This document shows, piece by piece, positions 16,881 through 25,700 of a DNA stretch of 64,000 nt. The stretch lies in assembly GCA_945870025.1 (NCBI GenBank), contig CAMBQN010000012.1, positions 1 to 64,000 on the forward strand, given 5' to 3'. Under the pieces are notes generated by a model. It saw only the letters and a program-made list of their open reading frames with translations, ran no database searches and had not been told where the DNA came from. The stretch comes from Akkermansia muciniphila. GTDB taxonomy: Bacteria > Verrucomicrobiota > Kiritimatiellia > RFP12 > JAAYNR01. Made by a program: the position numbers and the translations under genes. Each line of letters begins with the position of its first letter. Positions within the stretch are counted from its first letter, which is position 1.

Positions 16881-18475
16881 TGTCCATGCCCCAACCTGAC
16901 ACAGTCACCCGCATCTTCCTCTACGGCGCCCCGGGCTCCGGCAAATCCACGCTGGGGCGGGGACTGGCCGAGGCGCTGGGCCTCCCCTTCGTCGATCTCG
17001 ACGCTCGGATCGTCAAGGACGCCCGCCAGACCATACCGGATATCTTCGCCTCCGTAGGCGAGCCGGGTTTCCGCATCCGGGAGGCTGCGGCGCTCCGGGC
17101 GGTGTGCGTCGAGCCTCCGGCCGTTGTCGCCCTCGGCGGCGGCGCGCTGCTGGCCGATTCCAACCGCGCCTGCGCCGAGGCCGCCGGCCGGATCGTCTGC
17201 CTGCGCGCGTCGGCCGAGACGCTTGCCGTTCGCACGGCGGCCCAGCCCGGCACCCGGCCGCTTCTCGCCGCCGCTGGCGCGTCGGCCGGGGCAAACCTCG
17301 CCACCTTATTGGAGACTCGCAAACCGCACTATGATTCGTTTCCGTTGCAGCTTGCCGTGACCAACGCCCTGCCCCGGATTCATCTGTGCAATCTGCAGGC
17401 GCTGCTGGGCCGGTACCACGTCAGCGGCATGGGCGACCCCTACGACGTTCGCGTGGCGACGGGCAGCCTCTCCTGCGCCGGACATCTGCTGGCGGCTGTG
17501 CATGTCCCCTGCCCCGCGCTGGTCGTCGCCGACACCGCGACCGCGCCGCTTTATGGCGAAACCGTCATGGCGTCGTTGCGTGCCGCGGGATTCTCCCCCA
17601 CCCTGCACACCCTGCCGGCCGGGGAGACGCACAAGACCCTGGCCACGGTGCAGACGATCTGGGGGGCGGCGCAGCACGCGGGAATCGACCGCGGCGGACT
17701 CTTCATCGCCCTCGGCGGCGGCGTGGTCGGCGATCTGACCGGTTTTGCCGCCGCCTCCTGGCTTCGCGGCGTTCGCTGGGCCGTCCTGCCGACGACCCTC
17801 CTCGCCATGGCCGACTCCTCCCTCGGCGGCAAGACCGGCGCCGACCTCCCTGAAGGCAAGAATCTCGTGGGGGCCTTCCATCCGCCCGTGCTGGTGCTGA
17901 CCGATCCCGCCACGCTCGCCTCCCTCCCTATCGCCGAAATCCGCGCGGGGCTGGCCGAGGTGGTCAAGCACGGTGTGATTGATGATCCAGACCTGTTCGA
18001 CGCCTGCGCCGCCCTGGCGGGTCGGCCCGAGGAGATCCTCGGCGACGACGCCTTTGTCGCACGCGCCTTGGCCGTCAAAGTCCGCACGATCTGCCAAGAT
18101 CCCTACGAAAAAGGGATTCGTGCCGCGCTCAACCTCGGCCACACGATCGGTCATGGCGTGGAGCAGGCCCTGCACTTTGCGATCAGCCACGGCGAGGCCG
18201 TGTCGATCGGTCTGGTTGCCGAGGCGCGCATCGCCGAAACTCTGGGGCTGGCCGAGACGGGCTTGGCCGGACGCCTCGCGGCCGTGCTCGGCGGACTCGG
18301 CCTCCCGGTCGACCTGCCACCCGGTCTCGACCGCGCCGCCTGTCTCAAGGCGATCCGGCTCGACAAGAAGCGGGTCGCCGGCACGGTTCGCTTCGCCCTT
18401 CCTATCCGCATCGGCGCCGTCCAGGTTGGCGTGGAGGTGCCAGTGGATATCCTCGAGGCGGCACTGGCCCGCTGA
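16880..18475 (+). CDS. aroKB: Shikimate kinase / 3-dehydroquinate synthase fusion
   Basis: A 531-aa protein with two catalytic domains. Residues ~10-175 are shikimate kinase: P-loop GAPGSGKST, FVDLDARI, GEPGFRIREAAALRAV and the VALGGGAL loop, with RPLL in the lid region. Residues ~180-531 are 3-dehydroquinate synthase: GGGVVGDLTGFAAASWLRGV, the ADSSLGGKTGADLPEGKN stretch and metal ligands in RAGLAEVVKHGVI, NLGHTIGHGVEQ and ISHGEAVSIG. The enzymes work at steps 2 and 5 of the pathway. aroK and aroB are often adjacent; a fused chain in this order is less common. Expression is tied to aroC by the TGATG overlap. A start at the second Met (16886) is also possible. Confidence 0.94.
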   Translation: MSMPQPDTVTRIFLYGAPGSGKSTLGRGLAEALGLPFVDLDARIVKDARQTIPDIFASVGEPGFRIREAAALRAVCVEPPAVVALGGGALLADSNRACAEAAGRIVCLRASAETLAVRTAAQPGTRPLLAAAGASAGANLATLLETRKPHYDSFPLQLAVTNALPRIHLCNLQALLGRYHVSGMGDPYDVRVATGSLSCAGHLLAAVHVPCPALVVADTATAPLYGETVMASLRAAGFSPTLHTLPAGETHKTLATVQTIWGAAQHAGIDRGGLFIALGGGVVGDLTGFAAASWLRGVRWAVLPTTLLAMADSSLGGKTGADLPEGKNLVGAFHPPVLVLTDPATLASLPIAEIRAGLAEVVKHGVIDDPDLFDACAALAGRPEEILGDDAFVARALAVKVRTICQDPYEKGIRAALNLGHTIGHGVEQALHFAISHGEAVSIGLVAEARIAETLGLAETGLAGRLAAVLGGLGLPVDLPPGLDRAACLKAIRLDKKRVAGTVRFALPIRIGAVQVGVEVPVDILEAALAR

Positions 18476-18498
18476 CGCCCGATGGTGTGCGCGTCCTG

Positions 18499-18606
18499 AA
18501 TGGCGCTAAGCTAAGCGATGCTTCCGATAGCAATCGTAATTCGTTCTACACCAGTAGATTAGGATTAAGATTAAGATGGCAATAGCCCCTTAACTTAGCG
18601 CCATTC
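18499..18606. repeat. Inverted repeat with 17-bp arms between convergent genes
   Basis: AATGGCGCTAAGCTAAG (18499-18515) and CTTAACTTAGCGCCATT (18590-18606) are inverted copies with one mismatch. The interior carries iterated TTAGGATTAAGATTAAGATG. It lies between the ends of aroKB and the permease gene and could fold from either transcript. Confidence 0.75.
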
Positions 18607-18628
18607 TTGCCGATCCTGAATCCTCGTT

Positions 18629-19603
18629 TCAGGCGATCCACCCCTCCCGCCGACGGCGGAGGAGGATCAGGAAGAACGGTCCACCGGTCAGGGCCGTGAT
18701 CACCCCGACCGGAATCTCCTGACCGGACACCAGCGAGCGTGCAACCGTGTCGCACACGACCAAAAACGCGCCGCCGGCCAGAGCTGCGGCCGGGAGCAGG
18801 CGACGGTGGTCCGAGCCGGTCACGTGGCGCACGGCGTGCGGGACGATCAGACCAACAAATCCGATCAGCCCCGCCAGCGCCACGGCGGCGGCGGCAGCCA
18901 GGGTGGCGGTTCCGAGCGCGCAACACACGACGAAACGCGTGCGCACGCCGACGTTATGGGCCATTTCCGTGCCCAACGTCAACGCGTTCAGGTCCCGCGC
19001 CAGCGCCAGCGCCGCGACACACGCCACCGCACAGCAGACGGCGCAGCCCGTCAGCACACGCATGTCGTTGATCTGCAGGTTTCCGAGCATCCACCAGAGG
19101 ATGCCGTGCAACCGCTCGTTGCGGGAAAAGGAAAGCATCACCATCAGGACGCTCGCCAACATGGAACTCACGACCACACCGCTGAGGATCAATCCGTGGA
19201 CGGAGGTATCACCGTGGCGCGAGGCCAGCCGATAGACGACGGTCAGGGTGATGATCGCCGCCGCAAAGGCCGCGAGCGGAAGCGCCAGAACCGTGTAGCC
19301 TGCCAGCCCCAGCGTGATGGCCAACGTCGCCCCCACCGCGCCGCCGCTGCTCACACCCAGAACATAGGGATCCGCCAGGGGATTGCGCAACACCGCCTGT
19401 AGCACCGCGCCGGCGCACGAAAGTGCCGCGCCCACGACAAAGCCCGCGGCAATCCGGCTGATGCGGAGTTGCAGCAGCACCCGGTCCAATTCTGTCGCCG
19501 TTGCGGGCCAGGCAAACCCGTTCTGGCCGATCAACACCGCCAACGCGGGGATCAGCAGACAAACGACAACGCCGATAACCATCCAACTCTTTTTTGTAAT
19601 CAC
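18629..19603 (-). CDS. BtuC/FecCD-type ABC transporter permease
   Basis: A 324-aa inner-membrane protein with about ten hydrophobic helices and the BtuC/FecD signatures RISRIAAGFVVGAALSCAGA, NPLADPYVLGVSSGGAVGA and the cytoplasmic coupling helix region GLIGFVGLIVPHAVRHVTGS. It would form the channel for iron-siderophore, haem or cobalamin uptake, with a binding protein and an ATPase that are not in this window. The GTG start at 19603 is favoured over an ATG 34 codons upstream, because AGGA precedes it and because the upstream stretch overlaps a promoter and leader hairpin. The substrate cannot be told from sequence. The end converges on aroKB. Confidence 0.88.
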   Translation of the reverse strand: MITKKSWMVIGVVVCLLIPALAVLIGQNGFAWPATATELDRVLLQLRISRIAAGFVVGAALSCAGAVLQAVLRNPLADPYVLGVSSGGAVGATLAITLGLAGYTVLALPLAAFAAAIITLTVVYRLASRHGDTSVHGLILSGVVVSSMLASVLMVMLSFSRNERLHGILWWMLGNLQINDMRVLTGCAVCCAVACVAALALARDLNALTLGTEMAHNVGVRTRFVVCCALGTATLAAAAAVALAGLIGFVGLIVPHAVRHVTGSDHRRLLPAAALAGGAFLVVCDTVARSLVSGQEIPVGVITALTGGPFFLILLRRRREGWIA

Positions 19604-19628
19604 GCGTCCTAAGCACTCCCAGACGACG

Positions 19629-19649
19629 GGTGCGGGAACAACCCGCACC
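19629..19649 (-). promoter_or_regulatory. Leader hairpin before the permease gene
   Basis: GGTGCGGG and CCCGCACC form a perfect 8-bp stem with a 5-base loop, in the presumed 5' leader 26 bases before the GTG start. It could modulate translation. No conserved cobalamin-riboswitch B12 box is seen. Confidence 0.45.
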
Positions 19650-19663
19650 GAAGACACAGTCAA

Positions 19664-19692
19664 ACGGTAGCATGACCCGTGCGAGACGTCAA
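19664..19692 (-). promoter_or_regulatory. Sigma-70-type promoter for the permease gene
   Basis: On the minus strand, TTGACG (19692-19687) and TACCGT (19669-19664) are spaced by 17 bases. The start site would fall near 19657, putting the hairpin at 19629-19649 in the leader. Confidence 0.5.
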
Positions 19693-19803
19693 CGAGGATG
19701 CGCAATTACCCACCCGGTGAAGATAGGAGTTTCTTTTCGTCCGTTGGCGTGTGTATACTGACCGGCCTGCTCATCAATCCTCAACCGTTATTCTGGGCGC
19801 CCT

Positions 19804-22800
19804 ATGAAAAAAATCAATCTCTTGTCCGTCGTGATCGCCTTGGCCCTGTTGATCGTCGCCATCGGCCGGGCCGAGCCGGCCCTGCGTGATCCTGCGGCGG
19901 TGATCGCCGAGGCCTCCACCGTGACACGCGAGCGGTTTCCCGACGCCGACACGGTGCTGACCTACAATCTCGTCCACGAGCAATACAACCCCGACGGCAC
20001 CGGCGAGTCGTGGGACGACGAGTATGTCACGATCCTGACCGAGAAGGGCCGCCGCGAAGTCGGCTCGCGCTCGATCCCCTTCAACGTCTCCTACGGCACC
20101 GTCTCCGTCGTCCGTGCCGAAATCTACAAGCCCTCGGGCCGCGTGATCCCGGTGGATGTCGCCCGCCAGAGCCGCGTGATGATCGAGTCCGGCCAGATGG
20201 GATCCAATATCTTCGACCCCAACAACAAGGTCCTCTCCCTCTCCATCCCCGGTCTGGAGGTCGGCGACACCTGCCGCTTCCTCACCCGCAGCATGACGCA
20301 CAAGGCGCGCGTGCCCAACGCCTGGTCGGACTTCTCGGTCCTCGAATACACCTCGCCCATCCTCGCGATCGATCACGAGGTTGTGTCCCCGCCTGGATTG
20401 CCGCTCGTCCACCAGGTGCTCCGGGCGTCCGTCTCCAACACCGTCGCCGCCACCACCGAAACTCTCGCCGACGGCCGCATCCGCCACCGCTGGGCCGTCC
20501 GCAACGTCCCCCGCATGTTCGAAGAGCCCGATATGCCCCCGACGCACACCCAGGTGCAACGCCTCCTGCTCAGCACCCAGGCCGACTGGCCCACCGTCTC
20601 CCGCTGGTACTGGAACCTCTCCAAACCCCGCATCGAGACCACCGTCCCCGAAATGACCGCAACCGTCGGCCGCCTCACCGCGGGCGCCGACTCCCGCACC
20701 GAGCGTATCCGCCGCATCTTCACCTTTGTCTCGCAGCAGATCCGCTACATGGGCATCACCGACGAAGCCGTGGCGCCCGGTTATGAGCCGCATGACGTCT
20801 CGATGACCTTCACCAATCGCTACGGCGTCTGCCGCGACAAGGCCGCCCTGCTCGTCGCCCTCCTGCGCTTGAACGGTATCGAGGCGTTCCCCGTCTTAAT
20901 CCACGCTGGCGCCAAGCTCGATCCCGACGTCCCGCTCCCCTTCTTCAATCATGCCATCGTCGCCGCCGCGCGCGAACCGGCCGACGCCGCCAACCCCTAC
21001 ATCCTGATGGATCCCACCGACGAAAACACCCGCGACATGCTCCCCTCCTACCTCTGCAACCGCAGCTATCTCGTCGCCACGCCCGCCGGAGACCCCCTGC
21101 GCGTCTCGCCCGTCGTCCCCGCCGCCAGTAACCTGCTGCACATCGCCTCGGAGGGCGAGGCCGACGCCGCGGGCACCCTCACCCTCCGCTCCGAGCTTCG
21201 CTTCGACGGCATCAACGACACCACGTATCGCAACCACCTCGTCCGCATGCCGCCCGACGAGCGCCGCACGTTCTTCGAGGGTGTCATCAAAGCCCGCCTC
21301 TCCGGCGCGGAGCTGCTCGACTGTGCCATCCTCCCCGAGGATCTCCGTGACACGGCGCAGCCCCTGACCGTCCGCCTCACCTGCCGCGTCATCAACTGGC
21401 CGGTCCGCGGCGACGGCATCGACCTCGCCAGCCTGCCGTGGCTCGGCGCCTCCCTCGGCTACGTGAATTTCGTCGTCGGCCAGACGGGCCTCCCGGCGCG
21501 CAAGTACACCCTCGAGACGGGCGTCGCCTGCGGCGTCGAGGAGACGGTCTCGATCCGCGTGCGCGACGCCCTCGGCACGCCGCTGCGCATCCCCGAACCG
21601 ACCCGCCTCGACCGCCCGGGCGTTCACTTCAGCCTCGTCACCACCGCCGGAAATGATCGTCTCGGTGGCACGCTGAATTACCGCATCGAGCAGCCCGAAT
21701 TCACCCCCGTCGAGTATCTCGGCCTCCGCGCGTCGCTCCAAGAGATGGAGGTGGCTTCGCGCCGGCGCCCGGCGTTCGCCGCCACGGGCGGCTCCGCCCG
21801 GCCCGACGTGCGCGTGCTGGATGTCCTCACCCGCTACGACCTCGTCGACAGCCGCGCCTGGACCCGCACCGAGACGCGCGTCACCCAGGTGCTCTCCTAC
21901 GCCGGCAAGAAAAAGTGCTCCGAGCTGATGATCGGCTACAACCCCGCCTGGCAGACCTCCGAGCTGGTCCGCGCCACCGTCTCCAACGCCAACGGCTCCG
22001 TGTTCAGCGTGAATGGCAAGGAGATCAACCGCATGGACGCCCCGTGGGTCGGCGGCGCCCCCCGCTATCCCGCCGCGAAGACGCTCGTCGTCAATCTCCC
22101 GGGCGTCGAGACCGGCAGCGTCATCACCACCGTGACCCGCGTCACGCAGCGCGACGCCCCCCGCTTCACGATCCAGACCGTGTTCGGCGGATTCGACCCC
22201 GTCACCCGCGAGACGATCGAGATCACCGCGCCCGCCGACCTCGCGCTCGACACCCGCACCTTCCACGCCGAATCGCTCGTTGAAACGACTGACGCGGAGG
22301 CCGGCCGCACCGTGCGGCGCTGGGTCGCCGGACCGCAGGCCGCCATCATCCGCGAACCGGGCCTGCCGCCGGGCTGGACCTTCAAGCCGACCCTCCTCGC
22401 CGCAGCCGGCGCCTCCGATGCCGGACTCGCCGAAACGCGCGCCGCCTTCGCCCGCGCCATGCGCGGCCAGACCGCCGCCGCCGCCCAGGCCCGCATCCTC
22501 GCCCACGAGGCGGACTCGCCCGACGCCGCCCTGCTCGCCATCCGCGACTTCGTGCTGCGAACCATCCGCCCCGCCGGCCCCGCCTTCACGACCCTCCCGG
22601 CCGGGCGCGCCGTCTCTCCCGCCGACCAGACGCTCGCCGAGGGCTATGGCCACAGCGCCGATCGCTGCATCCTCCTCGCCACCATGCTCCGCGCCGCTGG
22701 CTTTGACGCCGAACCCGTCTTGGTGAATCCCCAGCGCCAGCGCCCACTCTCCCTTTACTCCGCCGCGCGCCCGTTTGAAGGCATCTTGGGCTTCAGCGAA

Positions 22801-23640
22801 GCGCTGGTCCGGGTCCATCGCCGACCGGGCCTGCTCGCCCGCCTGTTCGGCCGTTCCACCGATGCCGCGCCGCTCTATCTGGGCGATGGCGACCAATACA
22901 GCGTCCTAGGCACGACCGCCTTTGAGGACCATCCCCTACTGATGCTGGACGGCCGCGAAACGCGCGTGGAGACCGCTCCCGCATTCCACGCCCGATCCCG
23001 ATCCGACTGGCACCTGGCGCTGGACGCCGACGGCGCCGCCCGGATCACCGTCACCAACTGGTATTTCGGCCCCGCCTGCGGCCTCTTCCGCAGGCAATAC
23101 GCCGAGATGCCGCCCGAAGAGCGCCGCCGCCACCACCTCGAACTCGTGGGCGGGATTTCCCGTTCGGCCGAAGCGGTCGGCGACCTCGTGACCGATCTCG
23201 ACGCCTATCCCGGCTTCCGCACCTTCATCGTGCGGGCCGCGCGTTACGCCGTGCGCGACGGCAAGGCTCTGACCCTCATCCTCCCCGACGTCCCGTCGGC
23301 GGCCGTCCCCCTGCGCGCCGATCGCCGGTTCAGTCCCATGCTCCTCGGCGCCGATGGCGAACACCTCTGGACCTGCGCGGTCACCCTGCCGGTCGGCCTC
23401 GCGGCTCACATCCCCGTGCAGCCCCCCGCCGTCGCGCTGACGCTCCCCGGCGACGCCGGATCGGTCACCGGCGCCAGCCGCCTCGAGACCGCCGCCGACG
23501 GCGCCCGTACCCTCCGCTACGAACGCCGCATCCAGAACACGCCCGCGCTCCTGCCTCCCGAGCTCTACCCCGCCCTGCTCGAAGTCAACCGCACGCTTCT
23601 CAACCCCGCCCTGCGCACGGTGGTGATCGAGCTGGATTGA
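19804..23640 (+). CDS. Large exported protein with duplicated DUF3857 and transglutaminase-like domains
   Basis: A 1278-aa protein with an N-terminal signal peptide (KKINLLSVVIALALLIVAIGRA). Residues ~60-250 match DUF3857, followed by a transglutaminase-like domain with an apparently intact triad: Cys343 (RYGVCRDKA), His383 (FNHAIV) and Asp403 (LMDPT). From ~residue 660 a second DUF3857-like region begins (LVDSRAWTRTETRVTQVLSY), followed by a second transglutaminase-like domain in which the cysteine position is Ser951 (GYGHSADRC), with a Cys four residues later; His and Asp partners are not obvious, so it is probably inactive. DUF3857/transglutaminase proteins occur widely in Bacteroidota and PVC bacteria, without a settled role. 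The last 41 bp overlap the end of the convergent glycosidase gene. A TATACT (19754) may be its -10 box. Confidence 0.85.
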   Translation: MKKINLLSVVIALALLIVAIGRAEPALRDPAAVIAEASTVTRERFPDADTVLTYNLVHEQYNPDGTGESWDDEYVTILTEKGRREVGSRSIPFNVSYGTVSVVRAEIYKPSGRVIPVDVARQSRVMIESGQMGSNIFDPNNKVLSLSIPGLEVGDTCRFLTRSMTHKARVPNAWSDFSVLEYTSPILAIDHEVVSPPGLPLVHQVLRASVSNTVAATTETLADGRIRHRWAVRNVPRMFEEPDMPPTHTQVQRLLLSTQADWPTVSRWYWNLSKPRIETTVPEMTATVGRLTAGADSRTERIRRIFTFVSQQIRYMGITDEAVAPGYEPHDVSMTFTNRYGVCRDKAALLVALLRLNGIEAFPVLIHAGAKLDPDVPLPFFNHAIVAAAREPADAANPYILMDPTDENTRDMLPSYLCNRSYLVATPAGDPLRVSPVVPAASNLLHIASEGEADAAGTLTLRSELRFDGINDTTYRNHLVRMPPDERRTFFEGVIKARLSGAELLDCAILPEDLRDTAQPLTVRLTCRVINWPVRGDGIDLASLPWLGASLGYVNFVVGQTGLPARKYTLETGVACGVEETVSIRVRDALGTPLRIPEPTRLDRPGVHFSLVTTAGNDRLGGTLNYRIEQPEFTPVEYLGLRASLQEMEVASRRRPAFAATGGSARPDVRVLDVLTRYDLVDSRAWTRTETRVTQVLSYAGKKKCSELMIGYNPAWQTSELVRATVSNANGSVFSVNGKEINRMDAPWVGGAPRYPAAKTLVVNLPGVETGSVITTVTRVTQRDAPRFTIQTVFGGFDPVTRETIEITAPADLALDTRTFHAESLVETTDAEAGRTVRRWVAGPQAAIIREPGLPPGWTFKPTLLAAAGASDAGLAETRAAFARAMRGQTAAAAQARILAHEADSPDAALLAIRDFVLRTIRPAGPAFTTLPAGRAVSPADQTLAEGYGHSADRCILLATMLRAAGFDAEPVLVNPQRQRPLSLYSAARPFEGILGFSEALVRVHRRPGLLARLFGRSTDAAPLYLGDGDQYSVLGTTAFEDHPLLMLDGRETRVETAPAFHARSRSDWHLALDADGAARITVTNWYFGPACGLFRRQYAEMPPEERRRHHLELVGGISRSAEAVGDLVTDLDAYPGFRTFIVRAARYAVRDGKALTLILPDVPSAAVPLRADRRFSPMLLGADGEHLWTCAVTLPVGLAAHIPVQPPAVALTLPGDAGSVTGASRLETAADGARTLRYERRIQNTPALLPPELYPALLEVNRTLLNPALRTVVIELD

Positions 23641-25648
23641 CGTCTGCCAGCTTCACCAGCTCGAGCACGTTCACCGCATTGTACGCCATGCCGGTCACGT
23701 GGGTGGCATCTTCGCCGGTGATCGGGTTCAGGTTCTCGGGTATGACTTTGCCCGATGCACAGCAGATGGCCTTGATGAGCAATTCCACGGCCGCCTCGCG
23801 CCGACCGCACGCCGCCAGCGAGCGGGCGATGTAGACCATCTCGCGCGGCCAGTGGCCGCCGCTCCAATAGCCGTGCGGCCGAAAGCCCGCCTCGTTCTTC
23901 GCCAGGGTCGGCGTGTAGAGCAACGCGAACTCCTCCGGATTGTCCAGATGCTCGAAAAGCCGTTTGGCGCGCGCCGGGTTGCTCAGGAAATACGGCAGAT
24001 AAAAGGCGTCGTGGTTTCTGACGCGGATCAGCGCCCCGGCCGTGACATCCCAGTCGTAGTAGAAACCATCCTGCTCGTGCCAGTGGCGGCTTTCCACCGT
24101 GGCGCAGGTGGCCGCAAAACGCTCGCTGGCGGTGCGGGCGGTGGCGTCGTCCCGCTTCAACCGGGCCATCCGCTCCAGCGCGCGCAGCGCACTCAGGAAG
24201 AAATTCGTTTCATAGAAATTCGTCTGCGGCCGCTGGTTTTCCCGGTAGAAAGACGTCACCACGTCGGGGTCCTGCGTGGTCACGGTATAGATCCACTCTT
24301 TCAAGTTGGCCTGGCTGAAGAAACAGCCGACCTTGTCGTCCGAGCCGCCTTCCCAGAGGTTGCGCCACTCGACCATTCCATCGTTATCGAGGTCGCGGTG
24401 TTCATAGACCTTGCGCATGTAGCGCCGGATCTTCTCCCAGACCGTGCCCCCCTCCCCGGCCGGCTCGTCCAGAATCGACAGGTCGCCGGTCTGTTCCACA
24501 TATTCTGCGAGCGCCGTGACAAACATCGGCACGCCATGCGAGAAAAAGCCCGAGTCACCGGGGTTTCCAAGACATCTGACGCCGGTTGCATGCAGGTACC
24601 AGCACACCGTCCCGTCCGCGCCAACGGCGGTACGCACATACTCGATCAGGCACTTGCGCGCCAAACCGTGCCGGTTGGTGTGCGCCAGCCCGAACAGCGC
24701 CTCGCCACCGTCGTTGATCCAGACGCCGAACCAGATCGTCTTGTCCGGCGCCACGTAAGCCTTGAGATCGTTGAATGGCAAATCATACACGTTGACCAGC
24801 GTCACGCACCATTGCCAGTACTGGCGCCGCACGATCTCATCGGCAGAGTAGGCGACGGCCGTTCCGTCGGGCTTCTTCCAAGTGTAGCCGCCGGGGAAAC
24901 GCGCCACGGGACACGAGGCCAGGTAGTCCTCCCACGCCGTCCGACTCTCGCTTCGCACGCCGGCGGGATCGGAGAACAGCGCCTCAGCCTCGGCCAGCGC
25001 CTGTCCCTTGTCCACGTGAAAGGCCACCGCCAGACGCAGGGTTCCATCCGCCGCGGCAGCGAGGTCAAAGCCACCGCCCTCGTGCGGCTTCAGTTGTCCC
25101 GCATAGCGAAAGACCACCGTATAGGCGCCATCATTCCAGAGGATGCGCCCCGGCGTGTGTTCGACGGAAAAGCGAATGTGCGCCGCCGCATAACGGCCGG
25201 TCTCTGCTCGAGACAGAAATGCCAGCCTGGCATCCGGCGCAAGCGTCCCTTCCACGACGGCCCCGTAGCGCTCATACGGAAGGAACAGGGAGAGCCGGCC
25301 CGACCCCGCAACGATTTCGACGCCGTCCGGGCGGTAGGCGCACGTTTCCGGCTTTCCGATACCGTCCACTTTCAGGCCGAAGAAAGTCCTCACCGCTGAG
25401 GGCGGCTCCCGGTTCGCCGCCGGGGATCCCGCTTTCTTCTTCTCCTCATCCATCGCGATGTCGCTGAACGCGCCCGCCTCCAGCAAGGCCACCTTCCACT
25501 GGTCGCACTCCCCGGTATTGGTCGGAGCTGTGCGAAAAACAAAATACCCCTCCCCGTCCACTTCCTCCGCAACCCAGCGGAGATTTCCCAGCCAATGCCG
25601 GGGCCCGATAAATGTGTCACGACGGTCAATCAGTTGCTCGTATATCAT
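23600..25648 (-). CDS. Six-hairpin glycosidase, GH63/MGH1-like
   Basis: A 682-aa protein. The N-terminal ~230 residues form a beta-rich domain; the rest is an (alpha/alpha)6 barrel of the trehalase/amylo-glucosidase/GH63 type. The diagnostic segments are DGMVEWRNLWEGGSDDK, corresponding to the catalytic acid region (WESGxDxS in relatives), and the late GYWSGGHWPREMVYIARSLA, corresponding to the YWRGPxWP motif. No signal peptide is seen, so a cytoplasmic oligosaccharide hydrolase is likely; alpha-glucosidic or mannosyl linkages are both possible. The start at 25648 has an AAGGAAGAGGAA ribosome site. It lies 52 bp downstream of the lipoprotein gene, probably one transcript. Its 3' end overlaps the convergent DUF3857 gene by 41 bp. 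Confidence 0.75.
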   Translation of the reverse strand: MIYEQLIDRRDTFIGPRHWLGNLRWVAEEVDGEGYFVFRTAPTNTGECDQWKVALLEAGAFSDIAMDEEKKKAGSPAANREPPSAVRTFFGLKVDGIGKPETCAYRPDGVEIVAGSGRLSLFLPYERYGAVVEGTLAPDARLAFLSRAETGRYAAAHIRFSVEHTPGRILWNDGAYTVVFRYAGQLKPHEGGGFDLAAAADGTLRLAVAFHVDKGQALAEAEALFSDPAGVRSESRTAWEDYLASCPVARFPGGYTWKKPDGTAVAYSADEIVRRQYWQWCVTLVNVYDLPFNDLKAYVAPDKTIWFGVWINDGGEALFGLAHTNRHGLARKCLIEYVRTAVGADGTVCWYLHATGVRCLGNPGDSGFFSHGVPMFVTALAEYVEQTGDLSILDEPAGEGGTVWEKIRRYMRKVYEHRDLDNDGMVEWRNLWEGGSDDKVGCFFSQANLKEWIYTVTTQDPDVVTSFYRENQRPQTNFYETNFFLSALRALERMARLKRDDATARTASERFAATCATVESRHWHEQDGFYYDWDVTAGALIRVRNHDAFYLPYFLSNPARAKRLFEHLDNPEEFALLYTPTLAKNEAGFRPHGYWSGGHWPREMVYIARSLAACGRREAAVELLIKAICCASGKVIPENLNPITGEDATHVTGMAYNAVNVLELVKLADVNPARSPPCAGRG

Positions 25649-25700
25649 GCTCGTTCCTCTTCCTTGCGATGCGTACACCCGGCGCGGCCGGACTCCCTGT

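Noticed and set aside
19629-19649. Cobalamin riboswitch before the BtuC-like gene
   Set aside because: Only one hairpin is present and the conserved B12-box sequence is missing.
20896-22896. 666-aa open frame on the minus strand inside the DUF3857 gene
   Set aside because: The plus-strand frame has a signal peptide and recognisable domains; the antisense frame is Gly/Ala/Arg-rich and is an expected shadow in high-GC DNA.
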